From an uncultured bacterium (GTDB lineage: Bacteria > Bacteroidota > Bacteroidia > Bacteroidales > Muribaculaceae): a stretch of DNA of 64,000 bases. The stretch lies in contig CAJMNI010000001.1 of NCBI GenBank assembly GCA_905214735.1, forward strand, positions 62,001 to 126,000. The letters are read 5' to 3'. The notes beneath the pieces were generated by a model. It had not been told where the DNA came from, ran no database searches, and was given only the letters and a program-made list of their open reading frames with translations. Made by a program: the position numbers and the translations under genes. This document shows, one piece after another, positions 8,920 through 18,700 of the stretch. The stretch's first letter is position 1; each line of letters opens with the position of its first letter.

Positions 8920-9519
8920 ATGCTGAATATTGTTTTATTTGGCGCTCCCGGTAGCGGGAAAGGAACCCAAAGCGCAAAACTCATCGACGAATATGGCCTC
9001 TACCATATTTCTACCGGCGAACTCCTTCGCGACCATATCAAACGCGACACCCCGCTGGGCCGCACAGCCAACGAATATATCTCCAAAGGCCAGCTCATCC
9101 CCGACGACCTGATGATCGACATCCTCGACCACACCCTCGAGCAGGAGGCGAAAGGGAAAGCCGGAGTGGTGTTCGACGGTTTCCCCCGCACCATCGCCCA
9201 GGCCGACGCCCTCAAGGAACTCCTTGAGAAACGCGGCACGAAGCTTCACGCCGTCGTAGGCCTCGAAGTGCCCGAAGATGAACTCGTGGAGCGAATGATC
9301 AAACGCGGTCAGGAGACAGGCCGCGCCGACGACAACGTCGAAACAATCAAAAACCGCCTGAAGGTATATCACGACCAGACCCATCCCCTCAAGGCCTACT
9401 ACACCGAAAAAGGGAACTACATCCCCGTCAACGGCTCAGGCATCGTCGATGAAATCTTCGGCAACATCGCCGAAGGCCTCGAGAAGATGACCGGTGCCAA
9501 ACGCCGTGTGAAAAAGTAA
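8920..9519 (+). CDS. adk: Adenylate kinase
   Basis: The 199-residue enzyme starts at the ATG at 8920, which places the P-loop GAPGSGKGT at residues 8-16; the longer open frame upstream has no conserved sequence. FDGFPRT and the short lid (RADDN) identify the short, zinc-free form of adenylate kinase usual in Bacteroidales. It interconverts ATP plus AMP with two ADP in the cytoplasm. The C-terminus carries a short basic tail (KRRVKK). No clear promoter of its own was seen, so read-through from hpt is possible. Confidence 0.95.
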   Translation: MLNIVLFGAPGSGKGTQSAKLIDEYGLYHISTGELLRDHIKRDTPLGRTANEYISKGQLIPDDLMIDILDHTLEQEAKGKAGVVFDGFPRTIAQADALKELLEKRGTKLHAVVGLEVPEDELVERMIKRGQETGRADDNVETIKNRLKVYHDQTHPLKAYYTEKGNYIPVNGSGIVDEIFGNIAEGLEKMTGAKRRVKK

Positions 9520-9578
9520 GACCCAGAAGTCAATTCATATCTTCCGACGGCTTCCGATAAGGCAGCCGTCAGAACAAT

Positions 9579-9641
9579 AAGAGCAACGGCCGGAGCGTTA
9601 AACCTATGATGAAAAATCAAGGATTTAACGCTTCGGCTCTT
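9579..9641 (+). promoter_or_regulatory. Long inverted repeat enclosing the porE start codon
   Basis: 9590..9602 pairs with 9624..9636 as a 13-bp stem with one G-U, including GCGTTAAA/TTTAACGC. It extends through AAGAG/CTCTT past a 6-base bulge. The porE ATG (9606) lies in the 21-base loop, and TTTTG follows the 3' arm. It may act as a translational control hairpin, a leaky terminator for adk, or both. Confidence 0.4.
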
Positions 9642-11600
9642 TTGTTGGCGCTTCTGCTGCTCCTGCTCCCGCTCGCCGGCTGCAAGACCCCGAAGCTCGC
9701 CGACGCCAACGCCGCCTATGACCGCGGCGAATATTTCGACGCCTCCAAAATCTACCGCGCCGTCTACAATAAGCTCAACCCGCGCGAAGACCGCGAGCTG
9801 CGCGGCGAGGTGGCTTATCAGCTCGCCACGTGCTATCGCAAGCTCAACATGGCAGCCCGCGCATCCGCGGCCTATCAGAACGCGATCCGCTATGAATATC
9901 CCGACTCAATGGCATTTTTCTATCTCGGCCGCTCGCTGCAGATGGAGGGGAAATATCAGCCGGCGATCGAAGCTTACACCACTTTTCTCGACTATCGCGC
10001 CGACGACCAGCTCGCCAAGGAGGGGATAAGGGGCTGCCAGCAGGCCATCAGGGCCAAAAAGGAGAAAAAGAGCCGCTACAAAGTGGCGCAGGCCAAGCTT
10101 TTCAATTCCAGAAGGGCCGACTTCGCCCCGATGTATCTCGACAAGACGCTCAACACCATCTATTTCACATCTTCGACTGAAAAAGCGCGCGGCACCAACC
10201 ACTCCGAGATCACCGGTACCAAACGAAGCGACATATTTTATTCCGAAAAAGACGAGAAAGGGAACTGGAAACGTCCCGAACCGGCCGAAGGAGAGCTCAA
10301 CTCCGACTTCGATGAGGGTATCACGGCATTCTCCCCCGACGGCCAGACGATGTATCTCACCATGGCGCGCCGCTCCGAATCGGCCAACACCAGCGTGGAG
10401 ATCTACACCTCCCGCCGCTCCGACGCCACCTGGAGCGCACCCCAGAAATTTGAAATCACCGCCGACACCCTCTCCGCCGTAGGCCACCCCGCCGTCTCTC
10501 CCGACGGAACTTATCTCTATTTTTCCTCCGACATGCCAGGCGGCTTCGGAGGAAAAGACATCTGGCGCATCAACCTCAAGGAGCGCGCCGGAAGCCTCGA
10601 GAACCTCGGCCCGCAGATCAACACCTCGGGCGACGAAATGTTCCCATACATGCGCACCGACTCGCTGATGTATTTCTCATCCGACGGCCACCCGGGCTTC
10701 GGAGGCCTCGACCTTTTCACCGCCCGGCTAAACTCCACAGGCGACCGCTGGAGCGTCAACAACCTCGGCCTGCCCCTCAACAGCCAGGGCGATGACTTCG
10801 GCATAACTTTCGGCGAAGGGGAATCCGGGTTCTTCAGTTCAAACCGCGGCGACGCCAGAGGTTACGACCATATCTACAGCTTTATCCTCCCCGAAATTAA
10901 GGTCACGATCTCCGGCTATGTGCTCGACAAAGACGAGGAGCCTGTGCCCAATGCCGTGATCCGCATCGTCGGCGACGACGGTTCCAACCAGAAGGAGGTG
11001 GCAAAAGACGATGGCTCCTTCAAGTTCAAGCTCGAACGGGGCGTGAAATATGTGATGCAGGCCGGCGCCAAAGGTTATCTCAACGTCAAGCAGGAGTTTG
11101 AGAGCGACATGGAGGAGGAGGATGCCGATTATGGGGTCGACTTCATCCTCGCCGCCATCTATAAGCCGCAGGTGGTGGAGAATATTTTCTACGACTTCGA
11201 CCGCGCTTCGCTCCGTCCCGAATCTAAAGCAGCCCTCGACGAAATGGCGCAGATGCTTCGCGACAACCCCAACGTCACCATCGAAATGGGTTCGCACACC
11301 GACCGCGTCGGAACAGAGGAATACAACATCGGCCTCTCCGACCGCCGCGCCAAGAGCGTGGTCGACTATCTGATCGCCGCCGGAATATCTCCCGACCGAC
11401 TCACCTGGAAAGGCTACGGCGAGACTGTGCCCAAGACCGTCACCAAACGCATCAACCGAGAATATCCGCAATTCCCCGAGGGAACAGTGCTCAACGAGGA
11501 ATTCATCAACACCCTGTCGGAAGAAGACAAAGAGGCAGCCGACCAGGTGAACCGCCGCACTGAATTCCAAGTCACTTCGATCGAATACGACTTTTTCTGA
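9606..11600 (+). CDS. porE: T9SS component PorE (lipoprotein; TPR, propeller, CRD, OmpA)
   Basis: The 664-residue lipoprotein has a signal peptide with lipobox LAGC (Cys26). The domain order is TPR repeats (about 30-140), a WD40-like PD40 beta-propeller (about 150-430), a carboxypeptidase-regulatory-like fold (about 438-525, SGYVLDKDEEPVPNA) and a C-terminal OmpA peptidoglycan-binding domain (about 540-655, FYDFDRASLRPESKAALDE and GSHTDRVGTEEYNIGLSDRR). This order and length match Porphyromonas gingivalis PorE (PG1058), which is required for type IX secretion and ties the apparatus to peptidoglycan on the periplasmic side. Generic OmpA/PD40 proteins share parts of this layout, so an orthology test would be decisive; the partial PorU in the same window supports the reading. 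The GSCFA gene follows 35 bases later. Confidence 0.75.
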   Translation: MMKNQGFNASALLLALLLLLLPLAGCKTPKLADANAAYDRGEYFDASKIYRAVYNKLNPREDRELRGEVAYQLATCYRKLNMAARASAAYQNAIRYEYPDSMAFFYLGRSLQMEGKYQPAIEAYTTFLDYRADDQLAKEGIRGCQQAIRAKKEKKSRYKVAQAKLFNSRRADFAPMYLDKTLNTIYFTSSTEKARGTNHSEITGTKRSDIFYSEKDEKGNWKRPEPAEGELNSDFDEGITAFSPDGQTMYLTMARRSESANTSVEIYTSRRSDATWSAPQKFEITADTLSAVGHPAVSPDGTYLYFSSDMPGGFGGKDIWRINLKERAGSLENLGPQINTSGDEMFPYMRTDSLMYFSSDGHPGFGGLDLFTARLNSTGDRWSVNNLGLPLNSQGDDFGITFGEGESGFFSSNRGDARGYDHIYSFILPEIKVTISGYVLDKDEEPVPNAVIRIVGDDGSNQKEVAKDDGSFKFKLERGVKYVMQAGAKGYLNVKQEFESDMEEEDADYGVDFILAAIYKPQVVENIFYDFDRASLRPESKAALDEMAQMLRDNPNVTIEMGSHTDRVGTEEYNIGLSDRRAKSVVDYLIAAGISPDRLTWKGYGETVPKTVTKRINREYPQFPEGTVLNEEFINTLSEEDKEAADQVNRRTEFQVTSIEYDFF

Positions 11601-11635
11601 CATAAAGTCTAAGCCCAAACCAAAAGCAGAACACG

Positions 11636-12592
11636 ATGAAATTCCGCACCGAACTCAGCCTTCCCCCTTCGGCCTCGCCGCTCGATCCCGAGAAACCCGT
11701 GGCGCTGCTCGGATCCTGCTTTTCGGAGAATATCGGCAGGAGGATGCGACGTTCGCTATGGGACGCCCGCGTCAACCCCTGCGGTGTGCTCTTCAACCCG
11801 GCTTCGATCCGCCGCGTTCTCGAGATAGCGGCGGAAGAGGATTCTGAGACCCGCGATTCGCTACTCGCCGCCTCCATCGCCCGCAAAGACGACCTCTTCG
11901 TGTCGATGCTTTTTGACTCCTCCTTCGCCAACGCAGATTTCGACCTCTGCCTCGACGGTTGTATCGCCGCCACCGACATGCTGCGCGATGACATCGCCGA
12001 ATCGCAGGCCCTGATCGTGACGCTCGGCACTGTCCGCGTCTATGCCATAGCCGGGCACCCCGACCTGATTGTCGGAAACTGCCATAAATTACCGGCGGCT
12101 AAATTCGAATGCCGCTCTCTTTCCGTGGCTGAAACTGTCGGCGAAATCACACGCATAGAAGCGGCCGCAGCCAAAATCAGCCCCTCCGTCAGAATCATGT
12201 ATACTGTCAGCCCCGTGCGCCATCTGCGCGACAATTTCCACGACAACACCCTGTCGAAAGCCACTCTTCAGCTCGCCGTCGCCGGCAAGGAGTATTTCCC
12301 TGCCTACGAACTCCTGCTCGACGACCTCCGCGACTATCGCTTCTATGCCGCCGACCTCGCCCATCCCTCTGAAGAAGCCGTCGGCTACATCTGGGAAAAA
12401 TTCCTTGACGTCTACGCCGGTCCCGGCGCGCGAAAACTGCTCGAGAAAGGGGAAGAGCTCACCCGACTCTGGGAACATCGTCCCAACATTCCTTTCGGCG
12501 ACAGCTACAACAGCTTTTTAGCCATGCGAATGGATAAAACTGTCAAATTCAACCGAAAACATCCTGAAATGCTCTCACCCGCTGATTTTTAA
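11636..12592 (+). CDS. GSCFA domain protein
   Basis: The 318-residue protein carries the family-defining motif GSCFSENIG near residue 26, then NPCGVLFNP and TLGTVRVY. GSCFA proteins resemble SGNH/GDSL hydrolases, with the Ser of GSCFA as presumed nucleophile; the C-terminal half includes YTVSPVRHLRD, and the Asp and His there could complete the site. No signal peptide is evident, so it is likely cytoplasmic. The substrate is unknown. It lies 35 bases downstream of porE and is probably co-transcribed, though no functional link is established. Confidence 0.85.
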   Translation: MKFRTELSLPPSASPLDPEKPVALLGSCFSENIGRRMRRSLWDARVNPCGVLFNPASIRRVLEIAAEEDSETRDSLLAASIARKDDLFVSMLFDSSFANADFDLCLDGCIAATDMLRDDIAESQALIVTLGTVRVYAIAGHPDLIVGNCHKLPAAKFECRSLSVAETVGEITRIEAAAAKISPSVRIMYTVSPVRHLRDNFHDNTLSKATLQLAVAGKEYFPAYELLLDDLRDYRFYAADLAHPSEEAVGYIWEKFLDVYAGPGARKLLEKGEELTRLWEHRPNIPFGDSYNSFLAMRMDKTVKFNRKHPEMLSPADF

Positions 12593-12668
12593 GGAGGGGG
12601 CATGCGCCAAAAACGCCAAAATTCCATATTTTAGGCAGATTATTCTTTAATAATCCTCCCTAATTTAT

Positions 12669-12732
12669 TAACTTTGCAAAGTTTTTGAGAAAACTCCCGA
12701 GCCTCTCAGAGTTTTCGCAAACATTAATTTTG
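12669..12732 (+). promoter_or_regulatory. Candidate promoters and palindrome upstream of gltX
   Basis: Two -7-like elements are present: TAACTTTG (12669..12676) and TAATTTTG (12725..12732). The first sits inside the palindrome AACTTTGCAAAGTT (12670..12683). An 8-bp inverted repeat GAAAACTC/GAGTTTTC (12689..12716) lies between them. No exact -33 TTTG with ideal spacing is seen for either. Confidence 0.4.
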
Positions 12733-12754
12733 CATTATTTTGACGTTTTCAGCC

Positions 12755-14272
12755 ATGGATCGAAAAGTAAGAGTAAGATTCGCACCATCGCCCACGGGCC
12801 CGCTCCATATCGGAGGTGTCCGCACGGCTCTTTATAACTATATATTCGCACGCAGCCACGGCGGAGAGATGATTCTCCGCATCGAAGACACCGACTCCCA
12901 CCGCTTCGTGCCGGGAGCCGAGGAATATATCAACGAAGCCCTCGGCTGGCTCGGCATCAAATTCGACGAAGGTGTGCGCGAAGGGGGTGCCTACGGACCT
13001 TACAAGCAGAGCGAGCGCCGCGACATCTATCGCAAATATGCCCGGCAGCTTCTCGACACCGGCAAAGCCTACATAGCGTTCGACACTCCCGAGCAACTCG
13101 AAGCCGCCCGCAAAGAGACGCCCAATTTCCAGTATGACGCCTCGACCCGCGGCCGCATGTGCAATTCCCTCACCCTCTCCCCCGAGGAGGTGAAGGAGCG
13201 CATCGACCGGGGCGACCAGTATGTGGTGCGCTTCCTGATCGAACCGGGACGCGAGGTGAAGGTCAACGACCTTATCCGCGGCGAAGTCTCCATCAATTCC
13301 TCGATCCTCGACGACAAGGTGCTCTATAAAAGCGCCGACGACCTTCCGACATATCATCTCGCCAACATCGTCGACGACCATCTGATGGAGGTGTCGCACG
13401 TGATCCGCGGCGAGGAATGGCTCCCGTCGGCTCCGCTCCACGTGCTCCTTTACGAGGCCTTCGGCTGGCAGGACACAATGCCGCAGTTCGTGCATCTCCC
13501 CCTGCTTCTCAAGCCCGTGGGCAACGGCAAGCTCTCCAAGCGCGACGGCGACAAGCTCGGCTTCCCCGTCTTCCCGCTTGAATGGAAAGATCCAGCGAGC
13601 GGCGCAATCTCCGCCGGCTATCGCGAGCAGGGGTATCTCCCCGAAGCCGTGGTCAACTTCCTCGCCCTCCTCGGCTGGAACCCCGGCGACGACAGCGAGC
13701 TGATGGATATCGACACGCTTATCTCGAAGTTCAGCTTCGAACACTGCTCCAAATCGGGAGCCAAGTTCGACTATAAGAAGGGACTCTGGTTCAACCACGA
13801 ATATATCATGCGCAAGTCAGACGAGGAGCTCGCCGAAATGGTGATGCCGATGCTCGCTGCCAAAGGCATAGAAGGTTTCCCGAAAGAGTATGTGGCCCGC
13901 GCCATCGGCATGGTCAAGGGTCGCGCCAACCTTGTGGGCGACCTTCTCGAACAGGCCGACTTCTTCTTCACGGCTCCGACGGAATATGCCGAGAAAGACG
14001 TGCGCAAACGCTGGAGCGAGGATACGCCCCGGATCATGGAGGAACTCATCGGAGTGCTTGAAGGAATCGACGACATGACATCGGCCAACGCCGAGAAAAT
14101 CGTGCTCGACTGGATAGCCTCGAAGGAGTATCATCTCGGCAACGTGATGAATGCTTTCCGTCTCGCCGTGGTCGGCGCCTGCAGGGGCCCGCACATGTTC
14201 GACATCACCGAACTGATGCCCAAAGAGGAGGTGATCGGCAGGATCCGCCGCGCCATCGCCACGCTTAAATAA
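12755..14272 (+). CDS. gltX: Glutamyl-tRNA synthetase
   Basis: The 505-residue class I synthetase starts at the ATG at 12755; a TTG five codons upstream is less likely. The HIGH region is PSPTGPLHIGGVRTALYNY and the KMSKS loop is KLSKRDGDK. IEDTD and the helical anticodon-binding half are present. It charges tRNA-Glu with glutamate in the cytoplasm. The length is normal. waaA begins 47 bases after its stop in the same direction. Confidence 0.96.
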   Translation: MDRKVRVRFAPSPTGPLHIGGVRTALYNYIFARSHGGEMILRIEDTDSHRFVPGAEEYINEALGWLGIKFDEGVREGGAYGPYKQSERRDIYRKYARQLLDTGKAYIAFDTPEQLEAARKETPNFQYDASTRGRMCNSLTLSPEEVKERIDRGDQYVVRFLIEPGREVKVNDLIRGEVSINSSILDDKVLYKSADDLPTYHLANIVDDHLMEVSHVIRGEEWLPSAPLHVLLYEAFGWQDTMPQFVHLPLLLKPVGNGKLSKRDGDKLGFPVFPLEWKDPASGAISAGYREQGYLPEAVVNFLALLGWNPGDDSELMDIDTLISKFSFEHCSKSGAKFDYKKGLWFNHEYIMRKSDEELAEMVMPMLAAKGIEGFPKEYVARAIGMVKGRANLVGDLLEQADFFFTAPTEYAEKDVRKRWSEDTPRIMEELIGVLEGIDDMTSANAEKIVLDWIASKEYHLGNVMNAFRLAVVGACRGPHMFDITELMPKEEVIGRIRRAIATLK

Positions 14273-14319
14273 CCGCCCCGAGGACAGAACCAGCAACCTT
14301 ATAACCATCACCATTCGGG

Positions 14320-15633
14320 ATGAAGCTAATCACACCCCACGACGTCTTGTCGTTCACTTCGGAAGCGGGCCGGCAGATGCTTGAAGCTCCCCTCTACTCG
14401 GCAGGGATTACCCTGTATAGGTTTGGAGTGCGCATCGCCGGGCTCAAAAACGAAAAGGCCCGCAAACTCGACCACGGGCAGCGCGAGACGTGGAACCGCA
14501 TCAGCGGGAAGATCAAGCCCGGAAACCGCGTGATCTGGATTCATGCCGCTTCGCTCGGAGAATTCGAACAGGGACGGCCGCTCATCGAAAAGATCAAACG
14601 CGAAAAGCCTGAATACAAGATTCTGCTCACTTTCTTCTCCCCTTCGGGCTATGAGGTGCGCAAGGATTACGACAAGGCCGACTGCGTATGCTATCTACCC
14701 TTCGACACTCCCCATCGCGTCAAACGCTTCATTGAGACCGTGCGCCCCGAGAAAGCGATTTTCGTGAAATATGAAATCTGGCGCAATTATCTCCACGAGC
14801 TCTACAAGCATCAGATTCCGACTTTCCTGATAAGCGCCGCTTTCCGCCCCGATCAGGCATTTTTCAAACGCTCCGGCGCATGGTATGGCCTCTGGCTGAA
14901 ATGGTACACCCGCATCTTCGTGCAGGATTCCCGCTCGAAAACTCTTTTGGAGTCAATCGGCGTCACCAATGTCGACGTCACCGGCGACACCCGTTTCGAC
15001 CGCGTGGCCGACATCCGCGCAAAGAGCAAGAAGATTCCCGAACTCGACCGTTTCCTCAGCCGCGACAGCGACAGCCGGCCGCCCGTGATCATGGCCGGAA
15101 GCAGCTGGCCCGAAGACGAGGCCGTCTATACCGACTGGATCAATGCCCACCCCGACGTGAAGCTGGTGATCGCTCCCCATGAATTCGACGCCGCCCGACT
15201 CGCCCGACTCAAAGTGCGATTCTCCAACGGCGTGGTTCTGCTAAGCGAAATGAAAGCCGACCCTGCCGCCGGCGACGGAAAGCAGGTGCTCGTGATCGAC
15301 TGCTTCGGCCTTCTCTCATCGGCCTACGCTTATTGTGACATCGCCTACGTGGGCGGAGGTTTCGGCGCCGGGCTCCATAATATAAACGAAGCCGCCGTCT
15401 ATGACGTGCCGGTGATCTACGGGCCCAACAACCATAAATTTATCGAGGCGCAGGAAATGGCCACCCTTGGCGGCGGCCTCCCCATCGACAGCAAAGAGAG
15501 CTTCAACCGCTGGGCCGACAGGCTGGTCTACGACGAGAAGGAACGCGAAAAACGCGGACGCTGGGCCGGAGAATATATCCGGGAGAAGCAAGGCGCCACC
15601 GACCGCGTCTACAGCAAGATTTTCACCGACTGA
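14320..15633 (+). CDS. waaA: 3-deoxy-D-manno-octulosonic acid (Kdo) transferase
   Basis: The 437-residue GT30 glycosyltransferase has an N-terminal hydrophobic anchor region followed by the Kdo-transferase signatures WIHAASLGEFEQGRPLIE, LTFFSPSGYEV, the segment VKYEIWRN and the Rossmann motif GGGFGAGLHNINEAAVYDVP. WaaA adds Kdo from CMP-Kdo to the lipid A precursor at the cytoplasmic face of the inner membrane, starting the LPS core. The length fits the family. It is the last gene before a strong terminator. It shows that the organism builds a Kdo-containing LPS, the class of molecule to which T9SS cargo is attached in P. gingivalis. Confidence 0.93.
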   Translation: MKLITPHDVLSFTSEAGRQMLEAPLYSAGITLYRFGVRIAGLKNEKARKLDHGQRETWNRISGKIKPGNRVIWIHAASLGEFEQGRPLIEKIKREKPEYKILLTFFSPSGYEVRKDYDKADCVCYLPFDTPHRVKRFIETVRPEKAIFVKYEIWRNYLHELYKHQIPTFLISAAFRPDQAFFKRSGAWYGLWLKWYTRIFVQDSRSKTLLESIGVTNVDVTGDTRFDRVADIRAKSKKIPELDRFLSRDSDSRPPVIMAGSSWPEDEAVYTDWINAHPDVKLVIAPHEFDAARLARLKVRFSNGVVLLSEMKADPAAGDGKQVLVIDCFGLLSSAYAYCDIAYVGGGFGAGLHNINEAAVYDVPVIYGPNNHKFIEAQEMATLGGGLPIDSKESFNRWADRLVYDEKEREKRGRWAGEYIREKQGATDRVYSKIFTD

Positions 15634-15671
15634 CACAGAATCCCGATATAGCCGGACATATACAGATATAG

Positions 15672-15703
15672 AGAGTCCCGATCCGTTTCCGAATCGGGAC
15701 TCT
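15672..15703. terminator. Bidirectional terminator between waaA and the convergent CTD protein gene
   Basis: AGAGTCCCGAT (15672..15682) pairs perfectly with ATCGGGACTCT (15693..15703) and is followed by TTCT. A second perfect 10-bp stem, CCGGAGGCGC/GCGCCTCCGG at 15721..15749, lies directly after the stop of the convergent gene. Together they separate the two transcription units. Confidence 0.75.
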
Positions 15704-15757
15704 TTCTATGTTGGGATTTTCCGGAGGCGCGACCGGAGCGCGCCTCCGGAAATCGGG

Positions 15758-18700
15758 TTATCTGATCACCATCTTCATGGTGCGCTTCGGCGTGCGGAGG
15801 ATGTAGATTCCCGCGTCGAGACGGGAAAGTTCCGATGCCATGACTCCCTTGGCCACGCTGCGGCCGTCAAGAGTGTAGACTTCGCAGATATCGGTTGCTG
15901 AGAGGGGATCTTTCGCTATGTCGAGGATGCCGGAGACTCCTACCGTGCGGTCTACCCACTCGGTCTCGTCGTTGCTGCTGTCGACATCACCCTCTGCTTT
16001 CACTCTTGCGCTGAAACGGAAAGTGACGTTCAGGTCGGACTGCTCGGGATGAACCTTGAAGATGAAATACATCTCCTCGCCCGGTGCAAGCGTCTCGTCG
16101 CAGGTCGACTTGATCACCGTGTGACCGCTCTCGAGCAGCGACACTTCGAAATTGCTTGCCGGCTCCGAACCGTTGTTCGACACGTAGAACTTGAGCTCAC
16201 CCTCCTGGTCGGGCATGAGGTCGGGAACTTCGAGAGTGACTGCCTCCAGATCAAGACCCTCTACGGGATCACCCGTTTCCAGCGTTATGTTGTCGAGGTT
16301 GATGTTGAAGCCCCTTGCGGTCGTTCCCTCGAAGGCAACCATCGTGACGGGCTTGCAGTGGATAGTCGGGATGCGTACCTCAAACTCCTTCCATCCCGTG
16401 GCGTCGCCATGGAGAGGAACGGTTGCGATCGTGGTGAAGACATTGTCGTTGTGGGTCACCTGAATGTCGAGTTTCTCGCTGCAGCTTGCGGTGGTCTGGT
16501 AAACCCAGAACTTGAGCGTCGGATAGAGCATTTGGCTCAGATCGACCTTGGCAGACGTCATGCGTTCGCGCAGGCCTGAATCCTTGTCCATCGAAACGAA
16601 CGTCGCCATACCGCCGTCCTCATCCTGAGGAGTCGCGTCGGGATTCGAGGAGTGCGAGCTGAGCGACCAGAGTGAAGTGGTGTGGTTCGTGAGGCGCGAG
16701 AGCACCCACGGAGTAGTGTCGAGACCCTGACTCGAGAAGGATTCCTTAAGGCCGTCGGTGTAGACATCGCCGATGATCACGAAATCGCCGATGGCGAGCT
16801 CGCCCTCAGTGCCTGCGTAATAGGGCACTACCTGATAGTAAACCATTCTCTGGGCGGTTACCGTTGCGAGTCCGGTGTCGACAAAATTGGTGGCCTGCAG
16901 ATCCTTGGCCACGATAAGGCCGTCGGAACGATAGACCGTATAGGAAAGTTTTGAAGGATCGAGTTCCTTACCCTCTTTCGATCCTGTAGGAGCTTCCCAG
17001 CTGAGCGATAGCGATTTATCATCCTCGCTATAGCTGAGCTTCATGTCGGTCGGAGCCAACGGCGTGAGCACTTCCGGTTCGGGCTCGGGATCCTCGCCTG
17101 TCGATTCCGCGATCTCGATGTTGTCGATCATCAGATAGTAGGCGTTGACCGGGCTCAGGCAATGGAAGGAGACATTCTTCTTGCCGCTCTCGGCCGGAGT
17201 GAATGTCAGCTCGTAATGCTTCACGTCGGTGTTCATCACCGTTGCGGGATACATCAGCGTCACGGTCTGTGCCGCCGGAGTGGCGTCGTTGCCCATCTTC
17301 ACCTCGAATTTCTCGGGCGACTCGTCGTCGAATACCCAGGAGTCGAATGTGAGTTTGTATTTCTTACCGCCTTCGAATTCGAGGGCCGGGAGGATAAGCC
17401 AGTTGTCGGAGGCGTCTTTTCTCGAGTATCTGCTGGCCATCGCCTTGTAGTTCAGAGCCGTGTTGTGCCACCAATACCATCCGCGCTCCTCCTCGGAGTT
17501 GATGATCGTGAAGCCTGCGGTCGATTCTTCGGTCTCGAAGTCGTTGCTGTAGGGAATCGTGAACGAGGCTCCCTTCAGGTTGGTGTTGGAAGTCGCGGTC
17601 GCACCCTCGCCGAGCTTGTTGGTGCCGGTCACGGTGTAGTAATATGTAGCCGTCACGTTGTCGGGAAGAGTCTCGGAGAAGGTTGTTTCGCTGATGTTCT
17701 CAGCCACGACCTCGCCGCCGGGATAGCGTTTCACGGTGTAGGTGATCTCAGCGGGATCGACCGTACCGCCGTTGAGGCCCATGCGGGGAGCGCTCCATGT
17801 GAGCGACGCCCTGTTGCCGTCGAGCGTGAAGAGAAGGTTCTCCACCGGACCCGGCACATCCTCGCCGCCATGCTGCGAGACGTATGTCTTCGGACCTCTG
17901 CCGGCCGCGTTGGAGGCTACGATCACCACCGTGTGGTCGCCGGCCGCAGCGGCGCCCGAAAGGGTGATCTCGGCGCCGGGAGCGCACTTGCCCGAAGAGG
18001 CGAGCGAGCCGTCGATATAGAACTCGATGGTGACGTCGCCGCTCAGAGCCGAGCCGTTGAACGCCTTCTGAGGAGCCGTCGCCTTCAGGGTCGAAGTGCC
18101 GTCGCTCCATGTCATATAATAGTCGCTGACCTCGTCGGGAGCGTCAAGTCCTTTGCGCTGGCTGTCGAAGAAGAGGGATGTCACCTCCTCCGAGCCCGGC
18201 ATGTCGCTGACTTTCTCGGCGCGGCCGCTGATCGTGTTGAGTTTGTAGAGGCCGGAACCGTTCTCGCCGTAGGCCGCCCAGTAGATCGTGTTGCTCTCAG
18301 GGTCGACCGCGGCGCTCTGAACGTAGGCGGGAACCCATCCCGAGTTACCGATCTTCACGCACTTGCCGGTGTTCTTGTCGACATAATATGTGTCGCCGTT
18401 GTAGTCCACACTGTAGAGTCGGCCGAAATTATCCGAGGCGAGCACCGTCATCTGGGGCACCTTGGCGATACCCTCCGATTCGCCGGTCATCTTGTTGACG
18501 CGGGCCAGCTCGCAATATTTATCCTCGTAGGGACCCCACTGCATGGCATAGAGCGTGCCGTCGGTCGGGTCGACCGTCATGTCGTAGGCGATGTTGTTCT
18601 GATTGTCGGAATAGTCGACATATTTCACCATGTCCCATTTCTCCGGGTCGACCACGCAGTAATAATTATGGAACGTGATGCCGAGCTCCGACGTTTCGTC

